A stretch of DNA of 64,000 nt from Pseudomonadales bacterium. GTDB taxonomy: Bacteria > Pseudomonadota > Gammaproteobacteria > Pseudomonadales > Porticoccaceae. The translations under genes and the position numbers were made by a program. The stretch spans positions 682,001 to 746,000 of the forward strand of contig JACKOF010000001.1 in NCBI GenBank assembly GCA_024234435.1, written 5' to 3'. This document shows positions 42,800 through 52,461 of the stretch, in pieces (the first letter of the stretch is position 1; the number at the start of each line of letters is the position of its first letter). The notes under the pieces were generated by a model that worked only from the letters and a program-made list of their open reading frames with translations, did not search any database and was not told the origin of the DNA.

Positions 42800-45559
42800 T
42801 TGAGTCAATTAATACAGTTTCTTTTGGTGCCCGATGGCAGCGCAGCACGCCGGCTTCGCCGATTATTGGCGACACAATCCCCGTGTATGGGAATCATGGT
42901 TGGTACCTGGCCAGAACTGATCGAACAGGCCAACAGCGCGTATGTCATTCCACCTCAGGTAAGTGACTGGAAGTCTCAATTTCATACGGCGCTGGAACAG
43001 CTGCCTGATGCGTTCTGGTCGAACAGTTTTGAGGTGGCGCCTCAAGAAGTGGCGGCAGAAGTTGAAGCCGCGCTATCCCTGGTGGTTTCTGCTACGCAGC
43101 CTAGCTACAACGTTAGTGATGCCTTTCTAAAATTTGACCAAATCCCTGATCGCCCCAGAAAGCACGTAGAAGATATCGTGCGTTTACTGGTTAAGTTGGA
43201 TGGTCTGCTACCCGACGAACTACAGGGCATACAGCAACTACTTTCTGCCGATCCATCCGCCGCCATACGACAGATCGTGGTTTATCACCTAGAGGGATTT
43301 CCGTCGCTGACACGCTGGCAGGGGGCGTTGATTGACAAGCTCAACGCGGATTCTGGCATAGAACCTGACCCGGCATTGACGGGACTGATAGCGTCGCTCT
43401 TGCTCGATCCTTCTTCAGCTGCGCCACAGACCAGTCTTGATGCTTTACAGCAACGTCTGTTTGCTGTGCCAGAGGAGACGGCGCCGCTGGATGATACTGT
43501 GCAATGGGTGGGTGTCAGGGATTTTCTGGAAGAAGCCGAAGTGGCGGCGGGCATGGCTCAGCAAATGCTGGCAGAAACCCCGGGGCTAGCGCCAGCTGAC
43601 ATTGGCTTGCTGTTGCCTGATACATTTGAGTATTCACTGGCCGTCAATGATGCATTTTCAGCGGCGGGTCTGCCGCTTTCCGGTTTGCCTGTGGATCACT
43701 GGCAGCGGGATCTGGGGCGTGAGGCCCTGTTCCACTTTCTGTACTGCCGGCAAAAGCCTTCACCGGCCATGGCTCTGGCCGTTTGCTTGTCGTCTCCCTT
43801 AATGCCCTGGTCGAAAGAGCAGGGTGCCGAATTGGCCCAGGCCGTGATGGATGGCGACTATCGATTGCGCCCATTTCCGGCGGCGACATGGGCTGCCCGG
43901 CAGATGTTGGAGCTGTTGCGTGAGGGCGATGAGCGTCCCGACACCTTAGCAGCGGCGATTCAGGACTTTGTCGGCTTGCTGGACGGCAGCGAGCAATTGG
44001 AATCCCACGTCTATCACGCGAAGGCAGCGGCCGACGAGTTGTGTGCGGCATTAACCGGAAAGACGGACATCGACTGGAGCCTACTGCGGCGCCTATCCAG
44101 CCCAAAGAACATCAGTACCGGGGAATCGCCCGATTTCAATCTGGAAGGGATTACCGTATGGCGTGAATCCCACGAGGCCTGGCGCCCGGTTCGGTTACTG
44201 ATGGTGTTGGGGTTCGCCTCAGGGCATTACCCGGTGGCCAGCAGCGATTCCGCGGTATTTGTCTCTGAGGATTTACTGGCGCTTCGGGACGTGCTCGGCT
44301 TATCGCTGGCAACACCTGCTGACCAAATGCGTGATCGACGGGCGCGATTTAAACGCCAGTTGGCATCTGTTGCCGAGTTCGTCTGTTTCACGATCCCCCG
44401 CAGGGACGCCAGTGGCGCATCGCAGTCGCCGTCGGAATCGCTGGTATTTATGGGGCAGTTGTACAGCGGTATCGATGATGGCGAGTCCCTGATTATGGAG
44501 ATGGATGTGGCGGCAGACCGCGATCGCATTCGTTTCCTGCCGCAGGCCGGTTCACAGTCGCCGCGGCTACCTCGTGCGATTGTCGCGGAAGATATGCAGT
44601 TCGAGTGCGATCTGCTGGCACTGCGCACCGATGCTGAGGGTAATCTTCGGCCCGAGTCTCCCAGCAGCCTGGAGACACTGATGGTGTCCAGGCTGGCCTG
44701 GCTGTTACGTCGCATCAACGCGGAGCCCCAGGGCTGGGAGCCGGAGCGGCCCGATGTCATGTTGTTGGGCACGCTGACTCACCAGGTCTTGGAGGAGCTG
44801 TTTCAGGCATCGCGCCCGATACCCGACCCACAGGCCATCAGCGCACAAGTGGAGCCACTGCTGGACGCGGCCATCAGAACCCACGCACCCTTCCTCCGCG
44901 CTGCGCAGTGGCAGGTTGAACGCCGGCATTTGGCCACTGGCATCACCAAGGCCGCCTTGGCCTGGCGAGACGTGTTGGTGACCTTGAACGCCGAAATCCT
45001 CGGTACCGAAGAGTGGCTGGAAGGGCACCTGGAAGGTCTGCCCATTCATGGCCAGGCCGATATATTGCTGGGCCTGCCCGATGGCCGATTGCTGGTGGTC
45101 GACTACAAGCGCTCCAGTGCCAACAGCCGCAGGCCCCGCATGCAGAAAGGCTACGACAGTCAGGCAAACCTGTACCGCACCATGCTGCAAACCGGCGGGC
45201 CTAAAATGGGAGGGGCCAGGAGCGAAGACAATACGGCCTTGCTGGAGAGACTGAAGGCTGGGGATACCACCGGTATCGTCTATTTCATGACTAACGACCA
45301 GACGTCGCTGTCCGATGCCTTGGTGGTCGAGTCTGGAGCTATTCCGGGCTGGGAGGTGCTGGATGGCGATGTGGCCGAACAGGCGATGACCCTGATCCGG
45401 GAGCGATTGGGCGAGGTGAGGGCAGGTCAGCTGTATTTGAATCGGGACGGCGATGCCGCGTTCTTCGATAAACAGGCGGGCGTGAAGCCCTATGCCCTGG
45501 AGAACAGCCCGTTGATTCCGCTATTCACCATTCCCGGTGAAGCCAGGGAGGCCGAATGA
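42800..45559 (+). CDS. AddB-like PD-(D/E)XK nuclease
   Basis: A 919-residue protein starting at a TTG (AAGGGA upstream). It has no Walker A, as in RecC/AddB-type inactive helicase folds, and a C-terminal RecB-like nuclease domain (PF12705 type): GTLTHQVLEELF near 656, GQADILLGLPDGRLLVVDYKRS near 753-772 (Asp and E/D-x-K), and QANLYRTML near 787. I see no Fe-S cysteine cluster of the classical AddB type. It overlaps the AddA-like gene by ATGA. The pair probably forms an end-resecting helicase-nuclease. It is shorter than chromosomal AddB. Confidence 0.82.
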   Translation: MSQLIQFLLVPDGSAARRLRRLLATQSPCMGIMVGTWPELIEQANSAYVIPPQVSDWKSQFHTALEQLPDAFWSNSFEVAPQEVAAEVEAALSLVVSATQPSYNVSDAFLKFDQIPDRPRKHVEDIVRLLVKLDGLLPDELQGIQQLLSADPSAAIRQIVVYHLEGFPSLTRWQGALIDKLNADSGIEPDPALTGLIASLLLDPSSAAPQTSLDALQQRLFAVPEETAPLDDTVQWVGVRDFLEEAEVAAGMAQQMLAETPGLAPADIGLLLPDTFEYSLAVNDAFSAAGLPLSGLPVDHWQRDLGREALFHFLYCRQKPSPAMALAVCLSSPLMPWSKEQGAELAQAVMDGDYRLRPFPAATWAARQMLELLREGDERPDTLAAAIQDFVGLLDGSEQLESHVYHAKAAADELCAALTGKTDIDWSLLRRLSSPKNISTGESPDFNLEGITVWRESHEAWRPVRLLMVLGFASGHYPVASSDSAVFVSEDLLALRDVLGLSLATPADQMRDRRARFKRQLASVAEFVCFTIPRRDASGASQSPSESLVFMGQLYSGIDDGESLIMEMDVAADRDRIRFLPQAGSQSPRLPRAIVAEDMQFECDLLALRTDAEGNLRPESPSSLETLMVSRLAWLLRRINAEPQGWEPERPDVMLLGTLTHQVLEELFQASRPIPDPQAISAQVEPLLDAAIRTHAPFLRAAQWQVERRHLATGITKAALAWRDVLVTLNAEILGTEEWLEGHLEGLPIHGQADILLGLPDGRLLVVDYKRSSANSRRPRMQKGYDSQANLYRTMLQTGGPKMGGARSEDNTALLERLKAGDTTGIVYFMTNDQTSLSDALVVESGAIPGWEVLDGDVAEQAMTLIRERLGEVRAGQLYLNRDGDAAFFDKQAGVKPYALENSPLIPLFTIPGEAREAE

Positions 45560-48500
45560 TGTTGCCCGCACTCACAATTATTCCCGCCGGCGCGGGATCC
45601 GGTAAGACCTACACCATTCAGCAGCAGTTAGGTGAGTGGGTGGTTGCCGGGTTGATTGCTCCCGAACGTATCGTGGCGGTGACCTTTACCGAAGCGGCTG
45701 CAGCAGAGCTGCGGGAGCGGATTCGCGCCAAGTTGCTGAGTCTTGGTCGCTTGGAAGAAGCCTTAAAGCTGGATCAGGCCTACATCTCCACCATCCACGG
45801 TTTTGGCTTGCGCTTGCTGACGGAATTTGCATTTGATGCGGGTCTGTCTCCCAGACCCCGACTGCTGAATGAGGACGAAGAAAACACGCTGATTCGGCTG
45901 GCGTTGGCGCGCACTGAAAAGGCAGATGTCATCACCTCAGACCTGGCCAGATTTGGCTACAGCTTTGATTTTAACTCCCAGAAGAGCGCCGAAGAGGGAT
46001 TTCGCGATGATCTGCTGAGAATTGTCACCTTGCTGCGATCTGCCGGTTGGTCCGAAGAGAGCGATAGCTACTCAGCGTTTGCTGCCGATTGGATCAGAGC
46101 GCGCTACGGCGTCACCGGAGACGGTGACCAAATGACGGCACGGTTGCAGCAGGCGGCAAGTCGTCTGCTGGAGGCCTTCCCGGAGAATTTATCCAGAGAA
46201 TTTGGCAATAACGCCACGGCTTCAAAAGAGTTTCAGCGCGACTATCGAAATTTGCGGGCCGCGGCGGCAGGTGAAGGTTTAAATACCGATTGGAAACTGT
46301 GGAAAGAGCTGCGCGCGCTGCGCAAATCCAAGCGGGGTTGCCAGCTGCCCGACGGCTATGACGAGCTGGCCGATACAGTTATCGAGGCTGCGAACGCTTT
46401 GCCTACGCATCCCGGCCCGCGTGAACAGGCCGTATTGCACATTGAATCCCTGATCGCCGCCGGCCAGGAAGTGCTGGTCCACTATGCGCAAGCCAAGCGT
46501 GAAGCGGGGCTGGTCGACTACGGCGACATGATCGCCATGGCCGCAGACATGCTGCGCAACCGCCCGGAAGTATTGAATACCCTGGCCCAGCGCATCGATT
46601 GCCTGGTTGTGGACGAGTTTCAGGACACCAACCCGCTGCAGTTTGCCTTGCTGTGGCAGTTGAGGGACGCCGGTGTACCCACTGTCACCGTTGGCGATTT
46701 GAAGCAGGCAATTATGGGCTTCCAGGGCGCCGACCCGCGCCTGTTTGATGCCCTGATCCGCCAGAATAAGGATGTCGCCAAGCCCTTGACCAGCAACTGG
46801 CGATCCCAGCCAACCCTGATGCACTTTATCAATGCAGTTGGCCCCGGCTTGTGCGGTGATGAATACGTGCCTCTGGCTCCGCAGGGGGCTGCGAGCATCC
46901 AGGAACCGATCGAGCTGATTGATTTTCCGGTGAAGGCCAAAAAAGGTCAGCATGCCGTTCGGGCACTTTCTGTTGGTGAGCGGCTACAGGTGATGCTGGA
47001 AGATCCTGCTCAGCAGATTAGGGATCGACGCACAAAGCAGCTGCGTCGACTGCGTGGTGGGGATATTGCGGTGCTCTGTCCCACCCACAGGATGCTGGCA
47101 GATTACGCCGATGTGTTGCGGGCAATGGGGCTGCGGGTGCGATTGCAAGAGGACGGCTGGCACGCTTCACGGGTGGTGCAACTGGCCTGCCAGGCCATGG
47201 CCTATGTCGCCAACCCTAATGATCGCCATGCCGCGTTGTACCTGGCCGTCACCGAATTGGGTAGCCTCGATTTGAAAACGGCCCTGGAACAGCTGATTGC
47301 CGATGGGAAAATCGTCGATCCGGTGTTGGCTCGGTTGGATGCGCTGGCCGCGAATGTTAAGGACCGAACTCTATTTGCCTTGGTGGCTGACACCTGTGCG
47401 GCACTCAATCTCTTTGATGAGGTGTCCGTCTGGCCGGATGCCGATCAGGCTCGGGCAAACTTGCTTCGCTTGCAGGCCGAGGCGGGCGAATACATGGATG
47501 CCAACCGTGAAGCACTCGCCAGTGGTGGCTATTACGGTTCCGGCATTCAGAGTTTTCTGGCCTGGCTGAATGCCAAGGTCGAGCAGAAGGATAAGAACCA
47601 TCAGCCTGACCCGCTAGTGATCGATGAAGATGCCATTCAGCTGGTGACCTGGCACAGCTCCAAAGGCCGGGAGTGGCCCGTGGTGTTTGTGTGTGGCATG
47701 GATAGGAGCTTGAGCCCGGGATTGCCCAACATGGCGCTCGGCTACAGCACATTTGAGGATCTCTCCCAGCTGATCGAGAAGGCGCAAATTGAGTACTCCC
47801 CCAAGTTTGCCGCCCCCGAGTCCGACGACAAGTTCCTTGAAGCGCTGGGGCTAGCCACCGAGCTTGAATCCAGACGATTGATCTATGTCGCCATGACCCG
47901 AGCACGGGAAAAACTGGTATTGGAATGGCCGAGCTATTTGGCGGATAAAGATGGACTCACCTATTGGTCAATTCTCGCAGCAGGCCTCACCCCATCGCGC
48001 CAAGACGCGACCATAAGCATTGGTGACAATTCGTTCCCTTGTGTGATCAGGGAGGGGGAGTCAGAGTTGCCAGAGGCTATCGGGACAGTCGGAGAGACAA
48101 CCACTGACCTGTTGGCCACCATCGGCCGCCGGGCGATACAGCGCGGAACCGTCCCGCAGGGATTGATTCCGGACAGCGTTGTGCCGTCGGGAATGGAAAG
48201 TATTCAGCCCTCAGATACGGCCAGTCAGCCACTGGAGTTGATCCGCTACCACACAGGGCTGGACCTGGATATCGAGCTCACCGGCACGGTACTCGGTACC
48301 TTTTTGCACCGCTGCTTTGAGATCCTCGGCGCTAATCCAGGACACGCTGCAAACATCTCAGGTGTTACTGGTGTAGAGCTCACCGACGGTACCGCCGCGA
48401 ACATCGCTGCCAGTGTGAATAGTTTCGAGCAATGGGTGGCAGAGTACTTTTCCGCAACAGCCGTGCATCGAGAACTTCCATTACTGGGACTTGATGATAA

Positions 48501-48783
48501 CGGTTCCGTGGTCTCTGGCACCGCCGACCTGGTGCTGGAAACAGACAGTGGCCTATGGATTCTTGACCACAAGTCAGACCAGATTGAGGATCCAGAAGCG
48601 GCATTTAATGGCTATCGGCCACAGTTGGAATGCTACGCAAATCTGCTGCAGAGCATGGGGCATACTGTGCTTGGGGTAGGGATTAACTTGATTCGGCGAG
48701 GAACCATAGTGTTGCATCGTTCTGGCGGATTACCGGAAGAGTCATCTAGAAACTCGAAAATTATACAGAAGGGAATTAAATGA
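45556..48783 (+). CDS. AddA-like UvrD/RecB-family helicase-nuclease
   Basis: A 1,075-residue SF1A helicase with a nuclease tail. Helicase motifs: IIPAGAGSGKTYTI near residue 10-23, LVVDEFQDTNPLQ near 350, VGDLKQAIMGFQGADP near 377, SNWRSQPTLMHF near 413, LVTWHSSKGREWPVVFVCG near 694, and RLIYVAMTRAREKL near 773-786. The C-terminal PD-(D/E)XK domain has TFLHRCFEIL near 915, SGTADLV near 987 and LWILDHKSDQ near 998-1007. With the AddB-like partner it would unwind and chew DNA ends. Both overlaps to neighbours are four bases. Confidence 0.88.
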   Translation: MMLPALTIIPAGAGSGKTYTIQQQLGEWVVAGLIAPERIVAVTFTEAAAAELRERIRAKLLSLGRLEEALKLDQAYISTIHGFGLRLLTEFAFDAGLSPRPRLLNEDEENTLIRLALARTEKADVITSDLARFGYSFDFNSQKSAEEGFRDDLLRIVTLLRSAGWSEESDSYSAFAADWIRARYGVTGDGDQMTARLQQAASRLLEAFPENLSREFGNNATASKEFQRDYRNLRAAAAGEGLNTDWKLWKELRALRKSKRGCQLPDGYDELADTVIEAANALPTHPGPREQAVLHIESLIAAGQEVLVHYAQAKREAGLVDYGDMIAMAADMLRNRPEVLNTLAQRIDCLVVDEFQDTNPLQFALLWQLRDAGVPTVTVGDLKQAIMGFQGADPRLFDALIRQNKDVAKPLTSNWRSQPTLMHFINAVGPGLCGDEYVPLAPQGAASIQEPIELIDFPVKAKKGQHAVRALSVGERLQVMLEDPAQQIRDRRTKQLRRLRGGDIAVLCPTHRMLADYADVLRAMGLRVRLQEDGWHASRVVQLACQAMAYVANPNDRHAALYLAVTELGSLDLKTALEQLIADGKIVDPVLARLDALAANVKDRTLFALVADTCAALNLFDEVSVWPDADQARANLLRLQAEAGEYMDANREALASGGYYGSGIQSFLAWLNAKVEQKDKNHQPDPLVIDEDAIQLVTWHSSKGREWPVVFVCGMDRSLSPGLPNMALGYSTFEDLSQLIEKAQIEYSPKFAAPESDDKFLEALGLATELESRRLIYVAMTRAREKLVLEWPSYLADKDGLTYWSILAAGLTPSRQDATISIGDNSFPCVIREGESELPEAIGTVGETTTDLLATIGRRAIQRGTVPQGLIPDSVVPSGMESIQPSDTASQPLELIRYHTGLDLDIELTGTVLGTFLHRCFEILGANPGHAANISGVTGVELTDGTAANIAASVNSFEQWVAEYFSATAVHRELPLLGLDDNGSVVSGTADLVLETDSGLWILDHKSDQIEDPEAAFNGYRPQLECYANLLQSMGHTVLGVGINLIRRGTIVLHRSGGLPEESSRNSKIIQKGIK

Positions 48784-51212
48784 GCGGTGAGATAAAGAAG
48801 ATCGACTCGATTAAAAATATGGCGGTATTTCAGGATTATCGGTGGTCTTCGTCAGTCAGGGATGAGGGTAATAACATTGCGGAGTTTAAGAAGATCAACA
48901 TTCTTTATGGCCGCAATTATTCGGGCAAAACAACTTTATCACGGATATTTAGAGCATTAGAAACCGGCTTTATATCAGACAAATATAACTCGCCTGAATT
49001 TCAGTTGTCTCTCGAAGGCGGCAATAATGTAACGCAAAACTCACTAGGCAGTCATGGCCAATTGGTTCGAGTCTTTAACGAAGATTTCGTCAGAGACAAC
49101 CTGCGTTTCATTATTGATGATGAGCAAACCATCAATTCGTTCGCAATATTAGGGGAAGATAATACAAAGCTAGAGGAGCAGATTGAGCAGCATGAAGCGG
49201 AACTTGGGAGTGAAGAAGAAAGGTCGGGACTTCTTGGTGATCTCCTTAGTGCTCAGGAAAAATACAAAGAGGCCAAAAACTCCCACGATGATAGGTCTTC
49301 AGGATTGGAAGGTAAATTACGGGACAAAGCCAATAAGGCAGGGACTGGAATTAAGCACAATAAATCCTTTGGGGATGCCAACTATAATGTGCCCAAGATA
49401 AAAGCAGATATCGCCACTGTTATCAAAGACACCTATTCCCCAATTACGGATGAACAAGTAGGTAAGTTTCATGATCTCCTCAAAGAAGAGCCTAAGCCGG
49501 AGGTAAAAGAACCATCGTTATTCAATCTTCAGTACTCTGCGATAGCATCAGCGGCTAAAGAGCTTGTCGAAAAAAAGATTCAGGCATCTGACCCAATTCA
49601 GGAGTTGCTAAACGATGCAGCTCTGTCAGCCTGGGTTAGGACTGGTCGGGGGTATCACAAAGATAAGAGAGATACTTGTGCTTTTTGTGGTAGCGACCTT
49701 CCTCCAGATTTATGGGAAAAGTTGGATAAACATTTTAATCGGGAGTCTGAAGAGCTTCGTCAAGCACTGGATAACCTAATTGTAGCGGTTGAGCGTGAGC
49801 GGGAACGAGTCCCCGGTCTGTTGATGATCAAGAATTCAGAGTTCTATTCTAATTTTGCCAATGATTTGGAATCGTTGGCAGAACGGTTTTCAAATCAGGC
49901 CGCTTCTTATTGTGCAAGTCTTGATTCTATAAAGGAGCAGGTCGAAAAACGAAAAGATGACATTTTTACACCTCTAGAATTCTATTCTCCTGACTTCTCT
50001 GAAGATGCTCTGAATGCGGTTAGAGATTCGTTTGAAAAACTTCGAGAGGAATCAAACCAGTTGACTGCTTCACTGAGTGCGGATCAATCAGAAGCTCGTG
50101 CTGCTTTAAGGCTTCATGAAGTTCACACATTCATTAACGACATAAAATACGAAGATGAATGCACGGCTATTGATACTTTGAGAGCGGCAATGGGTGAGGC
50201 AGAGGGAGTTAAGAGTGCCGCAAAGGAAAAAGTCGATGCTAAGCGAGAAAAGATCAATGAACTAAAGGCTCAGCTGAAAGATGAAAGTAAAGGGGCTGAC
50301 CGTGTAAATGATTATCTGAACAATTTCTTTGGTCACCAGTCACTTTCACTCAAAGCCATTGAGGAAAATGCCGAGGATATTTCAACGGGATACCGGTTTG
50401 AAGTAACTCGCAACGATAATAAGGCATTCCACCTGAGTGAGGGCGAATGCAGTTTGATAGCTTTCTGTTACTTTATGGCAAAGCTTGATGATATTGAGAC
50501 CAAAGGTAATCAGCCGATTATCTGGATCGATGATCCCATTTCCAGTCTGGATGCAAACCATATCTTTTTTGTCTACAGCCTTATCAATGCTGTAATTGTG
50601 AAACCGAAGAATTTTTTGCAGCTATTTATCTCCACACACAATCTTGATTTCTTGAAATACCTAAAGAGGATTTCCAGTGATTATAAGGGTAAAGGAGATA
50701 AGAGGATAAAGATCCGTGAGTTTTTTATGGTAGAGCGTTCGGGCGATTCAAGTCAAATATGTCTAATGCCCGGTTACCTGAAAAACTACGTTACGGAATT
50801 TAATTATTTATTTCATCAAATTTATAAGTGTGCAACCGCTGAATCTATTGGTGATGGAAATTATCACGAATTCTATAACTTCGGGAATAATGCCAGAAAG
50901 TTTTTGGAAATATACCTCTATTACAGATACCCGAATGGTATTGAAGGCGACGACAAGTTATTAAAATTTTTTGGTGAGGATAGTGTTCCGGCAATATTTA
51001 CGGACCGAGTTAATAACGAGTATTCACATTTGTGTGGCGTATTTGAACGTGGTGCTTCTCCAATAGACGTCCCCGAAATGAAAACTGTTGCTCAGCAGAT
51101 TATTTCAAAGATCAAGGATGATGCTGATCAGTATTCAGCTCTTCTACAAAGTATCGGGGTGAAGGATGATTTGTTCGAGAAGGACTTTAATAAGGCGCAG
51201 GAGGCTCAATGA
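48780..51212 (+). CDS. AAA_13 (RloC/PrrC-like) ATPase with CxxC hook
   Basis: An 810-residue ABC-type ATPase of the PF13166 kind. Walker A GRNYSGKTTLSRIF is near residues 42-55, signature HLSEGECSLIAFCYF near 550, Walker B IIWIDDPISSLDANH near 578. The middle is a coiled coil with one CAFCG pair (near 299), reminiscent of the RloC/Rad50 zinc hook. The C-terminal region with NNEYSHLCG is typical of AAA_13 proteins. I do not see a convincing anticodon-nuclease triad, so tRNA cleavage is not claimed. It is coupled to AddA-like and SbcD genes by overlaps, suggesting joint DNA-end work. Confidence 0.8.
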   Translation: MSGEIKKIDSIKNMAVFQDYRWSSSVRDEGNNIAEFKKINILYGRNYSGKTTLSRIFRALETGFISDKYNSPEFQLSLEGGNNVTQNSLGSHGQLVRVFNEDFVRDNLRFIIDDEQTINSFAILGEDNTKLEEQIEQHEAELGSEEERSGLLGDLLSAQEKYKEAKNSHDDRSSGLEGKLRDKANKAGTGIKHNKSFGDANYNVPKIKADIATVIKDTYSPITDEQVGKFHDLLKEEPKPEVKEPSLFNLQYSAIASAAKELVEKKIQASDPIQELLNDAALSAWVRTGRGYHKDKRDTCAFCGSDLPPDLWEKLDKHFNRESEELRQALDNLIVAVERERERVPGLLMIKNSEFYSNFANDLESLAERFSNQAASYCASLDSIKEQVEKRKDDIFTPLEFYSPDFSEDALNAVRDSFEKLREESNQLTASLSADQSEARAALRLHEVHTFINDIKYEDECTAIDTLRAAMGEAEGVKSAAKEKVDAKREKINELKAQLKDESKGADRVNDYLNNFFGHQSLSLKAIEENAEDISTGYRFEVTRNDNKAFHLSEGECSLIAFCYFMAKLDDIETKGNQPIIWIDDPISSLDANHIFFVYSLINAVIVKPKNFLQLFISTHNLDFLKYLKRISSDYKGKGDKRIKIREFFMVERSGDSSQICLMPGYLKNYVTEFNYLFHQIYKCATAESIGDGNYHEFYNFGNNARKFLEIYLYYRYPNGIEGDDKLLKFFGEDSVPAIFTDRVNNEYSHLCGVFERGASPIDVPEMKTVAQQIISKIKDDADQYSALLQSIGVKDDLFEKDFNKAQEAQ

Positions 51213-52450
51213 AAATCCTCCACACATCCGACTGGCATGTCGGCCGCACTCTTTATGGCAGGAAACGCTACGAGGAGTTCGAGGCCTTTCTGACCTGGCT
51301 GGCCGAGACGATTCAACAGAATGAAATTGATGCCTTGCTGGTGGCGGGTGATGTTTTTGACACTAGCGCTCCGAGCAATCGCGCCCAGGAGCTGTATTAC
51401 CGGTTCCTGTGCCGGGTAGCCGCCTCGTCATGTCGGCATATTGTCGTTATCGCAGGCAACCACGATTCCCCGTCTTTTCTCAATGCACCCAAGGAGCTGC
51501 TCAAGGCCCTTGATGTCCACGTGGTCGGGAGTAGCACCGCACACCCGGAAGACGAAGTGCTGGTGCTCCGTAATGGGCAGGACGTCCCGGAATTGATTGT
51601 CTGTGCCGTGCCCTATCTCCGCGACAGGGATATCCGCGTGGCGGAAGCGGGTGAGAGCATTGAGGACAAGGAACGAAAGCTGATTGAAGGCATTCGCACT
51701 CATTACTCCACCGTCGCCGCCCTGGCCGAGCAGAGGAGAAAGGAGCTTGGTGTCGATATTCCTATTGTTGGTACCGGGCATCTGTTTACTGCTGGCGGGC
51801 AAACCATTGAGGGCGATGGCGTGCGCGAACTCTACGTTGGCTCCTTGGCACATGTGACAGCAGGGATTTTTCCTGCCTGCTTTAACTATGTCGCGCTTGG
51901 GCACCTCCATGTTCCGCAAAAGGTGAATGGCTCCGAAATCATTCGGTACAGTGGTTCCCCATTGCCCATGGGGTTCGGAGAGGCAAAACAGCAGAAGAGC
52001 ATTTGCCAGGTTGAGTTCCACAGCACGGCTGCATCCGTGCAGCTGATCGACGTGCCAATTTTTCAGAAACTTGAGCGGATCAAAGGAGACTGGGACGGCA
52101 TCTCAAATCGTATCCTTGAATTGTCAGCGACGGAGGACCCCAATCAATCAGGAGTCTGGCTCGAAGTTATTTACGACGGCACGGAAGTCATTGGCGACCT
52201 GCGTGGGCGCCTGGAGGCAGCGATTTCCGGCACCCAAATGGAAATTCTCCGGATAAAGAACAGCCGCATCATCGACCGCGTGCTGGGACAAATTCATGAA
52301 GAGGAAACACTCGACGATTTGAACGTGAATGACGTGTTCGAACGATGCCTCGCTGTCCATGACGTGCCCGAAGAGCAGCGCCCTGAGCTGCTTCGGGCCT
52401 ACCAGGAAACGGTCTCGTCTCTCTATGAAGACGACGTGCAGGCGGAATAG
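51209..52450 (+). CDS. sbcD: exonuclease subunit SbcD (Mre11-type)
   Basis: A 413-residue metallophosphoesterase with the complete Mre11/SbcD motif set: HTSDWHVGR (residues 5-13), VAGDVFDTSAPSN (about 46-58), IAGNHDSPSFL (about 85-95), GTGHLFTAGG (about 190-199) and YVALGHLHVPQKV (about 230-242). With SbcC it opens hairpins and degrades double-stranded ends. It starts in an overlap with the AAA_13 gene and ends 11 bases before sbcC. A cell with its own chromosomal sbcCD would make this an extra copy. Confidence 0.95.
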   Translation: MKILHTSDWHVGRTLYGRKRYEEFEAFLTWLAETIQQNEIDALLVAGDVFDTSAPSNRAQELYYRFLCRVAASSCRHIVVIAGNHDSPSFLNAPKELLKALDVHVVGSSTAHPEDEVLVLRNGQDVPELIVCAVPYLRDRDIRVAEAGESIEDKERKLIEGIRTHYSTVAALAEQRRKELGVDIPIVGTGHLFTAGGQTIEGDGVRELYVGSLAHVTAGIFPACFNYVALGHLHVPQKVNGSEIIRYSGSPLPMGFGEAKQQKSICQVEFHSTAASVQLIDVPIFQKLERIKGDWDGISNRILELSATEDPNQSGVWLEVIYDGTEVIGDLRGRLEAAISGTQMEILRIKNSRIIDRVLGQIHEEETLDDLNVNDVFERCLAVHDVPEEQRPELLRAYQETVSSLYEDDVQAE

Positions 52451-52461
52451 AGAGGCTGTCG

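Noticed and set aside
46279..46953. Minus-strand open frame of 224 codons inside the AddA-like gene
   Set aside because: It lies wholly antisense to well-supported helicase motifs, has no ribosome site and no recognisable domain; GC-rich genes often give such shadow frames.
48780..51212. RloC anticodon nuclease
   Set aside because: The ATPase and a CxxC pair match, but no convincing ACNase triad was seen in the C-terminal part, so only an AAA_13 ATPase is called.
51428..52021. Minus-strand frame of 197 codons inside sbcD
   Set aside because: Antisense to intact SbcD motifs (GNHD, GHLFTAGG); no start signals or family features.
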